A stretch of 64,000 nt of DNA from Planctomycetota bacterium (GCA_029781135.1 JAKOXH010000036.1:1-64000); one strand, 5' to 3'. Positions 44,626 to 52,996 are shown, counted from the stretch's first letter. Notes: generated by a model from the letters alone, not told the origin. Program-made: numbers and translations.

Positions 44626-44690
44626 GTTTAACTCGGAGCCAACGGCGACGGTTTGCGACGATTCGCCTCGCCGCTGGCTCGGGGTTAAAC
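44626..44690. repeat. 65-bp dispersed palindrome GTTTAAC...GTTAAAC, copy A
   Basis: Starts GTTTAACTCGGAGCCAACGG and ends CGCTGGCTCGGGGTTAAAC. The two ends are complementary (GTTTAAC/GTTAAAC and GGAGCCA/TGGCTC). A second copy of the same length is at 51179-51243, and the flanking bases differ. The form is that of a small mobile palindrome. Confidence 0.8.
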
Positions 44691-44785
44691 GCAATTCCGT
44701 TCGCATTTACGCACGTCATAAAGTGGGCACTGCCCACCAATGATGGCAAGTGTTGACATTGATCGTGGTGGGCGGTGCCCTACTC

Positions 44786-46180
44786 ATGGCGTTGAAGATA
44801 CTTCAAATTGATACACGGCAGGCCGGTTCGCAAGCGGCGATTACGGCGTTGCGCGCGAAGCTGGCACCGAGTGGCGATGTAGTCAGTGAGGCGGGGCGGC
44901 GGAAGACGATCGAGGTTTTTGGTGAGCCACTGACGCCGACGCAAGTCATTGAGCGGATTTGCGCCGACGTGCGGACGCAGGGCCTCGAGGCGGTGCTGCA
45001 CTATTCGGCCAAGCTGGATGGCAAGCAGCTATCGGCCGAAACATTGCGTGTGCCCGCCGATGACTTGGCCGCAGCCCATGCCGCGGCGGACCGCGAGTTT
45101 CTGGAAACGATCCGCCGGATTCGCGAAAACATCCTGCGGTTCCAAACGGCCATTTTGCATCGCGATGTGGAAGTGGCCGGACCGAGGGGCAGCCGGTTGA
45201 GTCAGCGGTACTTGCCGCTCGAACGCGTGGGGATTTGCGTGCCGGGCGGGGCGGCCGCGTATCCGTCGACCGTGCTGATGACGGCCGTGCCAGCCCAAGC
45301 GGCCGGCGTCGAGCAGATCGCGGTGGTTTCGCCGCCGACACCGAACGGCGCGTACAATCGCGATGTGCTGGCCACCTGCCACGAACTCGGAATTCGCGAA
45401 GTGTACCGGATGGGTGGTGCCCAGGCCGTGGCGGCGCTGGCGTTTGGCGTCGAAGGGTTAGCGGGCGGGCCGTTGGTAAAGGTCGATAAGATCGTCGGGC
45501 CAGGCAACCAGTTCGTGGCATTGGCCAAAAAGCTGGTCTTTGGCGACGTGGACATCGACTCGATCGCCGGGCCAAGTGAAGTGGTTGTCATTGCCGACGA
45601 GACCACGCGGCCCGATTTCGCGGCGGCCGATCTCATTGCCCAGGCCGAACATGCACCGGGTTCCAGTGTCCTGATCTCGTGGCATGAGCCGACGCTCAAG
45701 GCCGTGGTCGGCGAGTTGGATAAGCAATCGGCGGCGGTCGAACGGGCGGAAGTTGCCCGCCAATCGCTCGAAGCGTTTGGAGCGCTGATCCTGGTGAAGA
45801 ACCGGACCGAAGCGGCGGAACTCGCCAACACGCTGGCGACGGAGCATTTGCATATCGCATGCGCGGAGCCGGAAGAAATGCTGAGTAAGATTCGCAATGC
45901 GGGCGCCGTGTTCCTTGGGCAATACAGCCCGGTGGCGCTCGGCGATTATGTGGCCGGACCCTCGCACGTACTGCCAACCGGCGCAACCGCCCGGTTCGCC
46001 AGCGGCCTGTCGTCGAACGATTTCCTGCGATCCAACAGCGTGATTCAGTTCACGCAGGAAGGGCTGGAAGCCGTGGCGAAAGACGCACTTCACATGGCTG
46101 CCCGCGAAGGACTCACGGCGCATGGAGCCAGTGTGGCGATACGACGAAAGGATTTTGCGAGCACTCCCGGCGATGCGTAG
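44786..46180 (+). CDS. hisD: Histidinol dehydrogenase
   Basis: 464 residues, slightly long by a C-terminal extension (AIRRKDFASTPGDA). Family signatures are present: LERVGICVPGGAAAYPSTVLMTAVPA, GGAQAVAALAFG, and DIDSIAGPSEVVVIADE. It oxidises histidinol to histidine with NAD+ in two steps using zinc. The ATG at 44786 gives MALKILQIDTRQ and is preferred; the frame is open 12 codons further. hisC follows after 52 bases on the same strand, so the two form a his pair, separate from hisH and hisA at 5273-6788. Confidence 0.96.
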   Translation: MALKILQIDTRQAGSQAAITALRAKLAPSGDVVSEAGRRKTIEVFGEPLTPTQVIERICADVRTQGLEAVLHYSAKLDGKQLSAETLRVPADDLAAAHAAADREFLETIRRIRENILRFQTAILHRDVEVAGPRGSRLSQRYLPLERVGICVPGGAAAYPSTVLMTAVPAQAAGVEQIAVVSPPTPNGAYNRDVLATCHELGIREVYRMGGAQAVAALAFGVEGLAGGPLVKVDKIVGPGNQFVALAKKLVFGDVDIDSIAGPSEVVVIADETTRPDFAAADLIAQAEHAPGSSVLISWHEPTLKAVVGELDKQSAAVERAEVARQSLEAFGALILVKNRTEAAELANTLATEHLHIACAEPEEMLSKIRNAGAVFLGQYSPVALGDYVAGPSHVLPTGATARFASGLSSNDFLRSNSVIQFTQEGLEAVAKDALHMAAREGLTAHGASVAIRRKDFASTPGDA

Positions 46181-46200
46181 CATCGCGGCTATTTCTGGCC

Positions 46201-46232
46201 TTCGACCCTCAACCCTCGACCTTCAACCTTCC
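46201..46232. repeat. 7-nt word array abutting the hisC start
   Basis: TTCGACC, CTCAACC, CTCGACC, TTCAACC and TTCCATG, the last containing the hisC start codon. The words match those before hisH (6790-6824) in the same orientation relative to the gene. Confidence 0.85.
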
Positions 46233-47282
46233 ATGCCTTCCGTTCGCCCCAACATTGCTGAAATGAAAGGTTACACGCCCGGCGAGCAGCCGCAGGGTGT
46301 GGAGAAGTTCATCAAGCTAAATACGAATGAAAATCCATACCAATGTTCGCCGAAGGTGAAGGCGGCGATCGGGCGGGTCGTGCAGGCGGGGCTGCAGAAG
46401 TATCCCGATCCGCTGGCCACGTCGTTTCGGATGCGGGCCGGCGAGCTGCTCGGCGTCGACCCCGATTGGATCCTCTGCGGCAACGGCAGCGACGACATTC
46501 TCACGATCGTCACGCGGGCGTTCGTTGGCACGAGCGATATGGTCCGCTTCGCCAACCCGAGCTATCTGCTGTACCACACGCTGGCCGAACTGCAGGGGGC
46601 GGCGTGCGACATCGTGAATTACAACGCCGATTGGTCGCTGCCGGCCGAATTTGGTCAGGGCAATGATTGGCTGCGGCTCGTGTATTTGGCGAACCCCAAC
46701 AGCCCCTCGGGCACGATGCTGGAACCGAAGACGGTCGCCGCGCTGGCCGAGAGTCTGCCCTGCCCGTTGCTGGTTGACGAGGCGTACGTCGACTTTGCCG
46801 CTACGAACTGCCTCGCGCTTGTGGCCGAGAACGAGAAGGTGATGGTCGCCCGGACGCTGAGCAAATCGTACGCGCTGGCGGGTCTGCGGTTCGGTTACCT
46901 GGTGGCTCAGCCGCAGGTGATTCACGAACTGCAGAAGGTGAAGGACTCGTACAATTGCGATGCTCTCTCCATCGCCGGGGCCACCGCGGCGATTGACGAT
47001 CAAGAGTGGCTGGCCGAAACACGGGCAACGATTCTCGCCACGCGGGCGCGCATGACTGAGGCACTCCGCGAGCTTGGTTTCACCGTCATCGACTCGCAGG
47101 CGAATTTCGTGTGGTGTACGCACGAGAGCACACCGGCCGAGGAACTGTATCGGGAACTCAAGCAGTCGGGAGTGCTGGTCCGGTACATGCTCTACGCCGG
47201 CTGGGGTGACGGCTTGCGAATCAGCGTCGGTACCGATGAACAAGTCGATGCGTGCCTTGCTCTACTGCGTGGGTTGGTCTGA
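46233..47282 (+). CDS. hisC: Histidinol-phosphate aminotransferase
   Basis: 349 residues, normal size. Substrate and cofactor motifs are present: IKLNTNENPY near the start, VYLANPNSPSGTM, DEAYVDFA and the PLP lysine in SKSYALAGLRFGY. It converts imidazole acetol phosphate to histidinol phosphate. The ATG at 46233 begins MPSVRPNIAEMKGYTPGEQP, the expected start; the frame is open 37 codons further. The array of 7-nt words at 46201-46232 replaces a ribosome binding site. It is downstream of hisD on the same strand. Confidence 0.95.
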   Translation: MPSVRPNIAEMKGYTPGEQPQGVEKFIKLNTNENPYQCSPKVKAAIGRVVQAGLQKYPDPLATSFRMRAGELLGVDPDWILCGNGSDDILTIVTRAFVGTSDMVRFANPSYLLYHTLAELQGAACDIVNYNADWSLPAEFGQGNDWLRLVYLANPNSPSGTMLEPKTVAALAESLPCPLLVDEAYVDFAATNCLALVAENEKVMVARTLSKSYALAGLRFGYLVAQPQVIHELQKVKDSYNCDALSIAGATAAIDDQEWLAETRATILATRARMTEALRELGFTVIDSQANFVWCTHESTPAEELYRELKQSGVLVRYMLYAGWGDGLRISVGTDEQVDACLALLRGLV

Positions 47283-47348
47283 TCGCGCTCGTAAATGCTG
47301 GCGCGGAAATGCCGTTGCGGACTGGTGATTTTAGGCCTTGGGTCTAAA

Positions 47349-47448
47349 GGGTGCCATGCTCTCGCGAAACTGAGACATGCCCACGCTCGCGTCGGAGTGT
47401 AATAGTTTCGCGTGAGCATGCCGGCGCGAGCGAGGGCATGCCATACCC
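47349..47448. repeat. Inverted-repeat element with CATGCTC arms
   Basis: CATGCTCTCGCGAAAC (47355-47370) and GTTTCGCGTGAGCATG (47405-47420) pair at 15 of 16 positions. Outer GGGT and ACCC also pair. The arms resemble the inner palindrome of the element at 33226-33322 (AGCATGCC/GGCATGC), so both belong to one dispersed family. Confidence 0.7.
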
Positions 47449-47484
47449 GACGCTGGCACGTGACATCGGCCTCAGAGAGGCCTC

Positions 47485-47570
47485 CCACAGCCCCACTATC
47501 GGGCCCCCCACAGCCCCACTGTCGGCCCTTCCATAGCCCCCTTGTCGGCCCTTCCACAGCCCATTGTCGG
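47485..47570. repeat. Four-copy 23-bp tandem repeat
   Basis: Four units of 23 bases begin at 47485, 47508, 47531 and 47554, of the pattern CCACAGCCCCACTRTCGGCCC with small changes. It is a simple tandem repeat, not a CRISPR, because no spacers separate the units. Confidence 0.8.
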
Positions 47571-47801
47571 CAACGATTTCGGCAACGCTATCGTTTCATG
47601 TGTCACACTGCGTAATCTGCGCAAAGAAATCGAATCGCAACGACGGTTGTGGTGCGATGCGACCGCGACAACCGATGCAAACCATACGGACCGTATTACC
47701 GGTCTGCGCGGCATGTTTGGTACAGGCCGAACGGCCGCAACCGCCGACTTAGCAGGCTGCCGGTTGACGGTCTGCCGCTCGGGCAATGGGGGGACGCTGG
47801 C

Positions 47802-49406
47802 GTGCATCCAGATATTCGACGACAAGCAGTTGCGTTTGGGACCGTTGCCTGGATGGCATTTCTGGGCACGATCAGCGCCGTCGCTCAATCAACCGTGACG
47901 TTAACGAGTGGCCAAATTCTGGAGCCGGCCGTTTATCAGGGACCTGAATTGGGAGCCCAAACAGGCACCTCCGCCGCGCAGGGCGCGATCGCACCGAGCG
48001 ATGCCTCGGGGAATCCTTTGCGGATGGCCTTGCAAGCTCCACCGCCCGTGCCACCGCAAAACATTCAGTTGGCGCCGGCCGCGCCTGGTGCGTCGAAGGC
48101 ATCAGTTCCCATGGGAACCGAACGGTCGCAGATAACGACTCCGGTGCAGTCGCCCGCAAATCAACCGCTGTTGGATAGCAGGGCGACCACCGAAGAACAA
48201 CTGCCCACCGGTGCCGACGAGCGAAATCCCGACAATTACGGCCTGCCCCACGAGCATGTGAAGCCATACGGTGGCGGCCACCCCGGAGATTGGTCGTGGG
48301 GCTGCGGCGGCTCGCCGTATCGCGATGGCCCCGGCCTGTGCGACAACTACAAAGTCGGCCCGCGCTGGCACGTGACGGTAGATGGGTTGGTGATGTCGCG
48401 AGACACGACGGACTTAATCGCATTAGCTGCCGCTATGCCAGGTAGTTTTCCCGCGGACGCACCTTCGGGCATTCCGGAGGGGGTCGATCCCGCGTTCGAG
48501 AATTTCAGTTACGGCCCTGGAGGGAGAGTTACGTTCGCCAGCCAAGTCTCGCGGTGCGTGGGCTACGATTTACAGGCGGTCTACGAGGGCATCAATGATT
48601 GGAATGCGTCGATCGTGTACCCCAAAGAGGCGATCGATGTTCCCCCCTTGGTCATTCCTCCCGAGCCCGACACGGAACCGGGAGCACCATTTCCAGAAGG
48701 TTTTCAGCAGCGCAGTTTGCACTACCGTTCGGATTTGAATTCCGGTGAACTGAATTTCCTCACGAACATTACGCCCGAGTGGCGGCCGGTTTTCGGTGTT
48801 CGTTTTATTCGCTTGGACGATGAAATCAGCGACACGCTGAATCAAGAAGTTCAAGTGCCATTGCCCGGGCCGCGGACCGAGACCGGTTCCGGGGGCGGCA
48901 TCCCGGCGCAGGTTACGGTCAATGATCCCATCGGCCCAACATCGGAAACCGATCGCATCAACCTGTTCCATATCCAAAACAACTTGATGGGTTTTCAAAT
49001 TGGGCTGATGCACGACACAATTCAGCTCAACAATCGGTTTGCATTCGAAGGTTTCGTCAATAGCGGCGTGTATTACAACAAAGTCAAGTACAGCAACGTG
49101 ATGGGTGTGTACACAACGCAGACGTTTGCCGATAACACGCGTTCAACGGCCGTCACCGATGCTCGCGTGGACACTTCGAACATCGTGAATAACGACACAC
49201 GGGACTACGCGGAAATCTCGTACGTTTCGGAAGCATCACTCACGGGCGTGTGCCGGCTCAATAAGTGCTGGGCGCTGCGCGGCGGCTACCAAGTGCTGTG
49301 GATCAACAATCTACATACTGCCGACAACGCCTATCTTGGCAATCCGGACGAAACGAGCAGCATGTTCTTTCACGGTTGGCACGCGGGTGTGGAATGCCGG
49401 CGCTAG
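47802..49406 (+). CDS. Probable BBP7-type outer-membrane beta-barrel protein
   Basis: 534 residues from the GTG at 47802. The start gives a signal peptide (HPDIRRQAVAFGTVAWMAFL, cleavage after AVAQS). A Gly/Pro/Ala-rich spacer follows, then GPRWHVTVDGLVMSR and long amphipathic beta stretches (YHSDLNSGELNFLTN-like, FAFEGFVNSGVYYNKVKYS, CWALRGGYQVLWINN). The end AGVECRR suits a last beta strand. This layout matches the BBP7 putative porin family of planctomycetes, but no exact motif proves it. The start is uncertain: the frame is open to 47649 and an internal ATG stands at 47853. It converges with the nucleotidyltransferase remnant; the two stop codons overlap. Confidence 0.65.
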   Translation: MHPDIRRQAVAFGTVAWMAFLGTISAVAQSTVTLTSGQILEPAVYQGPELGAQTGTSAAQGAIAPSDASGNPLRMALQAPPPVPPQNIQLAPAAPGASKASVPMGTERSQITTPVQSPANQPLLDSRATTEEQLPTGADERNPDNYGLPHEHVKPYGGGHPGDWSWGCGGSPYRDGPGLCDNYKVGPRWHVTVDGLVMSRDTTDLIALAAAMPGSFPADAPSGIPEGVDPAFENFSYGPGGRVTFASQVSRCVGYDLQAVYEGINDWNASIVYPKEAIDVPPLVIPPEPDTEPGAPFPEGFQQRSLHYRSDLNSGELNFLTNITPEWRPVFGVRFIRLDDEISDTLNQEVQVPLPGPRTETGSGGGIPAQVTVNDPIGPTSETDRINLFHIQNNLMGFQIGLMHDTIQLNNRFAFEGFVNSGVYYNKVKYSNVMGVYTTQTFADNTRSTAVTDARVDTSNIVNNDTRDYAEISYVSEASLTGVCRLNKCWALRGGYQVLWINNLHTADNAYLGNPDETSSMFFHGWHAGVECRR

Positions 49407-49614
49407 TTCAATCGCAGCCAGTATTCGCGGAAGGCTCGCAACCGCGGCAGTGACTCTTGGTCTTTCGCGCGACGGGCAGCTTCCTTGCTGGCAATGATGT
49501 CGTCGATGTGACAAACGGGAAAGCTCCCGATTTTCCCAAGAACAAATACCGCACGTCGTGCCGCGCGAAGGCGTCGCGAATCTCCTCGGCCTGCCTGTAC
49601 TCAAACGCGCCCAT
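49403..49614 (-). pseudogene. Decayed nucleotidyltransferase gene (internal deletion and frameshift)
   Basis: The first 31 codons read EEIRDAFARHDVRYLFLGKSGA, the start of a common bacterial nucleotidyltransferase family in which GKSGA is followed by the catalytic DxD region. The end, in a different frame from about 49515, reads VCHIDDIIASKEAARRAKDQ and LPRLRAFREYWLRLN, which is the C-terminus of the same family. The middle ~75-80 codons, including the expected catalytic aspartates, are missing and the frame is shifted. The gene is therefore inactive. Its stop overlaps that of the BBP7-like gene. Confidence 0.75.
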
Positions 49615-49831
49615 AGCCTAGCCAATTCGGGAGATACTGTTCGCACCACTGGCGGTAGTCGGCCATCGTGTCGAATGCCCGATAGGGGACATCATCCAGG
49701 ACCGGCTTATAGGTCTTAATAAAGGCGTAGCGAAACCGTTCCTTGAGCGGTCGCCGCGCCGCGGCTTCGAATTCTTCCAGCCACTCGCGCGGAATGGAAG
49801 GCGCCGTCGTCGCGATTGAATCTGGGGCCAT
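49601..49831 (-). CDS. Small hypothetical partner of the nucleotidyltransferase
   Basis: 76 residues; no signal or membrane segment. The stretch FRYAFIKTYKPVLDDVPYRAFDTMADYRQWCEQYLPNWLGYG is seen in small genes that precede nucleotidyltransferase genes in various bacteria; this is from memory of the pattern and not certain. It overlaps the decayed nucleotidyltransferase by 14 bases, so the two were a coupled pair. If the partner is dead, this gene may be a relic too. Confidence 0.55.
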   Translation of the reverse strand: MAPDSIATTAPSIPREWLEEFEAAARRPLKERFRYAFIKTYKPVLDDVPYRAFDTMADYRQWCEQYLPNWLGYGRV

Positions 49832-49965
49832 TTTCGATCTCCGCGGAAAACGTGGCGCAGCATGCCGACCACATTCGGACTATACTGAAATTATACTTTA
49901 AGGTAGGCCTTTTTCGCAGGGCAGGTTGGAGCGCTGGCGTTCACTTTCGGGGTTTAATTACGCCC

Positions 49966-51093
49966 ATGCATCGCGTGCTGCTACTGGGGGCCGGGAAGAT
50001 CGGCCGGATGATTGCCCGGTTTCTCATGGACTCGGGCGACTACGACGTGCTCGTCGGCGACGTGAGCGACGCGGCTCTGGAGCGGATCGCGCGGCTCACC
50101 GGCGCGCAGGTGCGGCCGGTCGATGCCACGAACGCCGCCGACTTGAAAACCGCGCTCGCAGGTCGGCAGACCGTGCTCTCGGCGCTCAGCTTTCATCACA
50201 ACCCGGCGGTGGCGCGGGCGGCGCTGGCGGCTGGGGCCAGCTATTTCGATCTCACCGAGGATGTGGCCACAAGCGATGCCGTGGCGGCGATTGCCGAACA
50301 GGCGGCCGATGGCCAGGTGTTCATGCCGCAATGTGGGCTAGCGCCGGGGTTCATCTCGATCGCGGCGAATGATCTCATCCATTGGTTCGAGCGCGTGGAA
50401 ACGATTCGGATGCGCGTCGGTGCGCTGCCGCAGTTCCCGACGGGCGAGCTGAAATACAACCTCACGTGGTCGACCGACGGTCTCATCAACGAGTACTGCA
50501 ATCCGTGCGAGGCGATCCACGGCGGCCGGCGGGTCGATCTGTTGCCGCTGGAGGGACTTGAACATTTCTCCCTTGATGGCGTGCGCTACGAAGCGTTCAA
50601 CACGAGTGGTGGTTTGGGCACCATGTGCGACTCGCTCGCCGGCAAGGTGCGCGAACTCAACTACAAGACGGTGCGTTACGTCGGGCATCGCGACGCGATG
50701 AAGCTGCTTGTCGATGAGCTGCGATTAGGCGAACATCGGGAGCAGTTCAAGGAGATCCTCGAACGAGCGATTCCCGTGACATTCCAGGACGTCGTGGTTA
50801 CATTTTGCACCGTCACCGGCTGGCGGAAGGGGCTGCTGGTCCAAAAAAGCGATGCCCGTAAGATTTATCACCAGCAAATCGGCGACGAAATGTGGAGCGC
50901 GATCCAAATTACGACCGCGGCCGGCATCTGTGCCGTGCTCGATCTGCACGTCGCGGGGCATTTGCCACGCCGCGGTTTGCTCCGCCAGGAACAAGTCACG
51001 ATGCAGGAGTTTCTGGGAAATCGTTTCGGCCGCTATTACGACTCGCGCATGGCGACGCGGTTCAGTGCCGTGGCCGTGGGCGAGGAAGATTAA
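49966..51093 (+). CDS. Saccharopine dehydrogenase-family oxidoreductase
   Basis: 375 residues. The NAD(P)-binding fold starts MHRVLLLGAGKIGRMIARFL and continues through ALSFHHNPAVARAALAAGASYFD; GLAPGFISI and STDGLINEYCNPCEAI are family segments. Members split saccharopine to 2-aminoadipate semialdehyde and glutamate or act on similar substrates. The next gene on the same strand encodes an aldehyde dehydrogenase of the aminoadipate semialdehyde type, so the two would complete lysine breakdown to 2-aminoadipate. The ATG at 49966 has a weak GGGG upstream. Confidence 0.9.
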   Translation: MHRVLLLGAGKIGRMIARFLMDSGDYDVLVGDVSDAALERIARLTGAQVRPVDATNAADLKTALAGRQTVLSALSFHHNPAVARAALAAGASYFDLTEDVATSDAVAAIAEQAADGQVFMPQCGLAPGFISIAANDLIHWFERVETIRMRVGALPQFPTGELKYNLTWSTDGLINEYCNPCEAIHGGRRVDLLPLEGLEHFSLDGVRYEAFNTSGGLGTMCDSLAGKVRELNYKTVRYVGHRDAMKLLVDELRLGEHREQFKEILERAIPVTFQDVVVTFCTVTGWRKGLLVQKSDARKIYHQQIGDEMWSAIQITTAAGICAVLDLHVAGHLPRRGLLRQEQVTMQEFLGNRFGRYYDSRMATRFSAVAVGEED

Positions 51094-51178
51094 GTTTCCC
51101 TTCTCTCCTTGGGAGAGCGCCAGGGTGAGGGTTTCTTTTCTTGGGGACGACTGTATGTGGAAAGGTCTGACTCCAATC

Positions 51179-51243
51179 GTTTAACCCGGAGCCAACGGCG
51201 ACGGAGCACGATGTTTTGCCTCGCCGCTGGCTCGGCGTTAAAC
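51179..51243. repeat. 65-bp dispersed palindrome GTTTAAC...GTTAAAC, copy B
   Basis: Same length and ends as the copy at 44626-44690, beginning GTTTAACCCGGAGCCAACGG. It differs in the centre (GAGCACGATGTTTT instead of GTTTGCGACGATTC), as expected of a palindrome whose arms are under more constraint than its loop. Confidence 0.8.
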
Positions 51244-51283
51244 GAGCCGTAAGTTATCGACTGTGCCGCCATCAAATACGATC

Positions 51284-51300
51284 GGTGGGCGGCGCCCACC
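51284..51300. repeat. Short hairpin GGTGGGC-GGC-GCCCACC
   Basis: A perfect seven-bp stem eight bases upstream of the aldehyde dehydrogenase start. Similar GTGGGC..GCCCAC words occur near 44727 and 44766, upstream of hisD. It could be a REP relative or affect translation. Confidence 0.5.
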
Positions 51301-51307
51301 CTACGAA

Positions 51308-52843
51308 ATGCATCCTGAACTTAAAGACGCACTGGAATCGTTGAAAATCGCGGGAGTGCCATCGGCAGTTCAAATCGGCGCGCAGCGCAATCCCGGGGTG
51401 GGGTGGTCGCACTCGGTTCGCTCACCGATCGACGGCAGCGAACTTGCACAATTCAACCTGGCAACTGCCCAGCAGGCCAATGAGGCAGTGGATGCCGCAG
51501 CACGCGTGTTTCCGCAATGGCGCGATGTGCCGGCCCCCAAGCGTGGCGAATTCGTGCGGCGACTCGGCATCGCGTTTCGCGAGCGGCAACAAGCGCTGGC
51601 CACATTGATCACTTGGGAAGTTGGTAAGATCCTGCCCGAAGCTCGCGGCGAGGTGCAGGAAATCATCGATATCTGCGACTTTGCGGTCGGTCTCAGCCGG
51701 CAACTTTACGGCAAGACAATTGCCAGCGAGCGCCCCGGCCATCGGTTGGCCGAATATTGGCATCCACTCGGGCCGGTGGGCGTGATTTCGGCGTTCAATT
51801 TCCCGGTGGCGGTTTGGGCCTGGAACGCTATGATCGGCCTCGTCTGCGGCGACCCGATCGTGTGGAAGCCCTCGGAAAAGGCACCGCTGTGCGCGATCGC
51901 CTGCCAGAGGATCGTGCAGGACGTGGCCCGCGTGATGTCGTTGCCGGCGGAGGTTTCCAGCCTGGTGATCGGCGGTGCCGACGTTGGACAAGCAATCGCT
52001 GCCTCGCGGCAACTACCACTAGTATCTGCCACAGGCAGCACGTCGATGGGCCGCGCCGTCGCCCAAACGGTAGCGGCCCGGCTAGGCCGCAGTTTACTCG
52101 AACTCGGCGGCAACAATGGCATGATCGTGACGCCCTCGGCCGATTTGCAACTGGCCGTTCGCTCGATCGTGTTCGCCGCGGCCGGCACGTGCGGTCAGCG
52201 ATGCACGACGCTACGCCGGCTTATCGCTCACGAGTCGATTGCCGATGAATTGCGCGATCGACTTCTCAATGTCTACAAGCAACTCATCATTGGTGACCCC
52301 ACGAAAGATGGCGTTTTGGTCGGGCCGATCATTGATGAACGGGCGTTCCATGCCATGGAAGCCGCACTGGCCGCCGCTCGCGCGCAAGGCGACGTGGTTC
52401 ACGGTGGCGGGCGCGTGACGAACGGTGTTCCCGCCGGCGGCTACTACGTGCGGCCGGCCTTGGTTGAGATTAACGCCGACGCCCCAATCATCCAGCAGGA
52501 AACGTTCGCGCCGATCCTGTATCTCATGCGTTACCGCGCGTTCGACGACGCGGTTCGCATTCATAATAGCGTGCCGCAGGGCCTTTCGTCGGCGATCCTC
52601 ACACGCGACGTGCAAGAAGCCGAACGCTTCGTATCGGCGGCCGGCTCGGATTGCGGCATCGTCAACGTAAACGTCGGCACCAGCGGCGCCGAAATCGGCG
52701 GCGCGTTCGGCGGCGAAAAGGAAACCGGCGGCGGCCGTGAATCGGGCAGCGACTCCTGGAAAGCGTACATGCGCCGCGTCACTAGCACGGTCAACTATTC
52801 CGACGACCTGCCGCTGGCCCAGGGGATTCGGTTCGAGGTGTGA
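51308..52843 (+). CDS. Aldehyde dehydrogenase, aminoadipate semialdehyde type (ALDH7-like)
   Basis: 511 residues. Motifs of the ALDH superfamily are present: GVISAFNFPVAVWAWN, the catalytic Glu in LLELGGNNGMIV and the catalytic Cys in AGTCGQRCTTLRRL. The TCGQRCTT form and the closing ETGGGRESGSDSWKAYMRR are typical of ALDH7/AmaB. These enzymes oxidise 2-aminoadipate semialdehyde to 2-aminoadipate with NAD+. The ATG at 51308 starts MHPELKDALESL; the frame is open 15 codons further. The saccharopine dehydrogenase gene lies 214 bases upstream. Confidence 0.92.
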   Translation: MHPELKDALESLKIAGVPSAVQIGAQRNPGVGWSHSVRSPIDGSELAQFNLATAQQANEAVDAAARVFPQWRDVPAPKRGEFVRRLGIAFRERQQALATLITWEVGKILPEARGEVQEIIDICDFAVGLSRQLYGKTIASERPGHRLAEYWHPLGPVGVISAFNFPVAVWAWNAMIGLVCGDPIVWKPSEKAPLCAIACQRIVQDVARVMSLPAEVSSLVIGGADVGQAIAASRQLPLVSATGSTSMGRAVAQTVAARLGRSLLELGGNNGMIVTPSADLQLAVRSIVFAAAGTCGQRCTTLRRLIAHESIADELRDRLLNVYKQLIIGDPTKDGVLVGPIIDERAFHAMEAALAAARAQGDVVHGGGRVTNGVPAGGYYVRPALVEINADAPIIQQETFAPILYLMRYRAFDDAVRIHNSVPQGLSSAILTRDVQEAERFVSAAGSDCGIVNVNVGTSGAEIGGAFGGEKETGGGRESGSDSWKAYMRRVTSTVNYSDDLPLAQGIRFEV

Positions 52844-52873
52844 CGGCAGTTCAAGACGCGATTCACGTCGGCT

Positions 52874-52996
52874 CTATACGTTGGGCTCAACCGTCGCCGC
52901 TTCATAGCCGGCCACGAAATAGCGTTGGCCTTTCTTAACTATGCGATGTCCCTCGGCCGCAAGGCGCACCCGCAGGTTCTTGATGCCCTCGAAATC
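52874..52996 (-). pseudogene. Possible truncated gene end (about 40 codons)
   Basis: The minus frame from 52996 to a TAG at 52874-52876 reads DFEGIKNLRVRLAAEGHRIV and then KKGQRYFVAGYEAATVEPN, which looks like a real protein C-terminus (Arg/Leu helix, then a beta turn). A stop codon lies directly upstream and no ATG is present. The fragment's 5' end coincides with a 7-nt word array at 52992. It is more likely a gene cut off at that point than a functional gene. No family was recognised. Confidence 0.4.

Larger units (their letters stand above)
44421..44785. other. Divergent repeat-rich region between threonine aldolase and hisD
   Basis: Holds three palindromic elements given separately (44490-44509, 44529-44582, 44626-44690) and no gene. 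A GTGGGC-CCCAC type hairpin lies at 44727-44739. There is no run of His codons that would mark a his leader peptide. hisD and threonine aldolase promoters must lie among these repeats. Confidence 0.55.
47283..47801. other. Repeat-rich intergenic region upstream of the BBP7-like gene
   Basis: 519 bases with two listed repeats (47349-47448 and 47485-47570). The BBP7 frame is open to a GTG at 47649 but codes there for low-complexity sequence. No other gene is seen. Confidence 0.5.

Noticed and set aside
44421-44785. A histidine leader peptide before hisD
   Set aside because: The short open frames there have no run of His codons, and the hairpins belong to dispersed repeat families.
47485-47570. 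Possible CRISPR array
   Set aside because: The 23-bp units follow each other directly without spacers, and there are no cas genes in the window.
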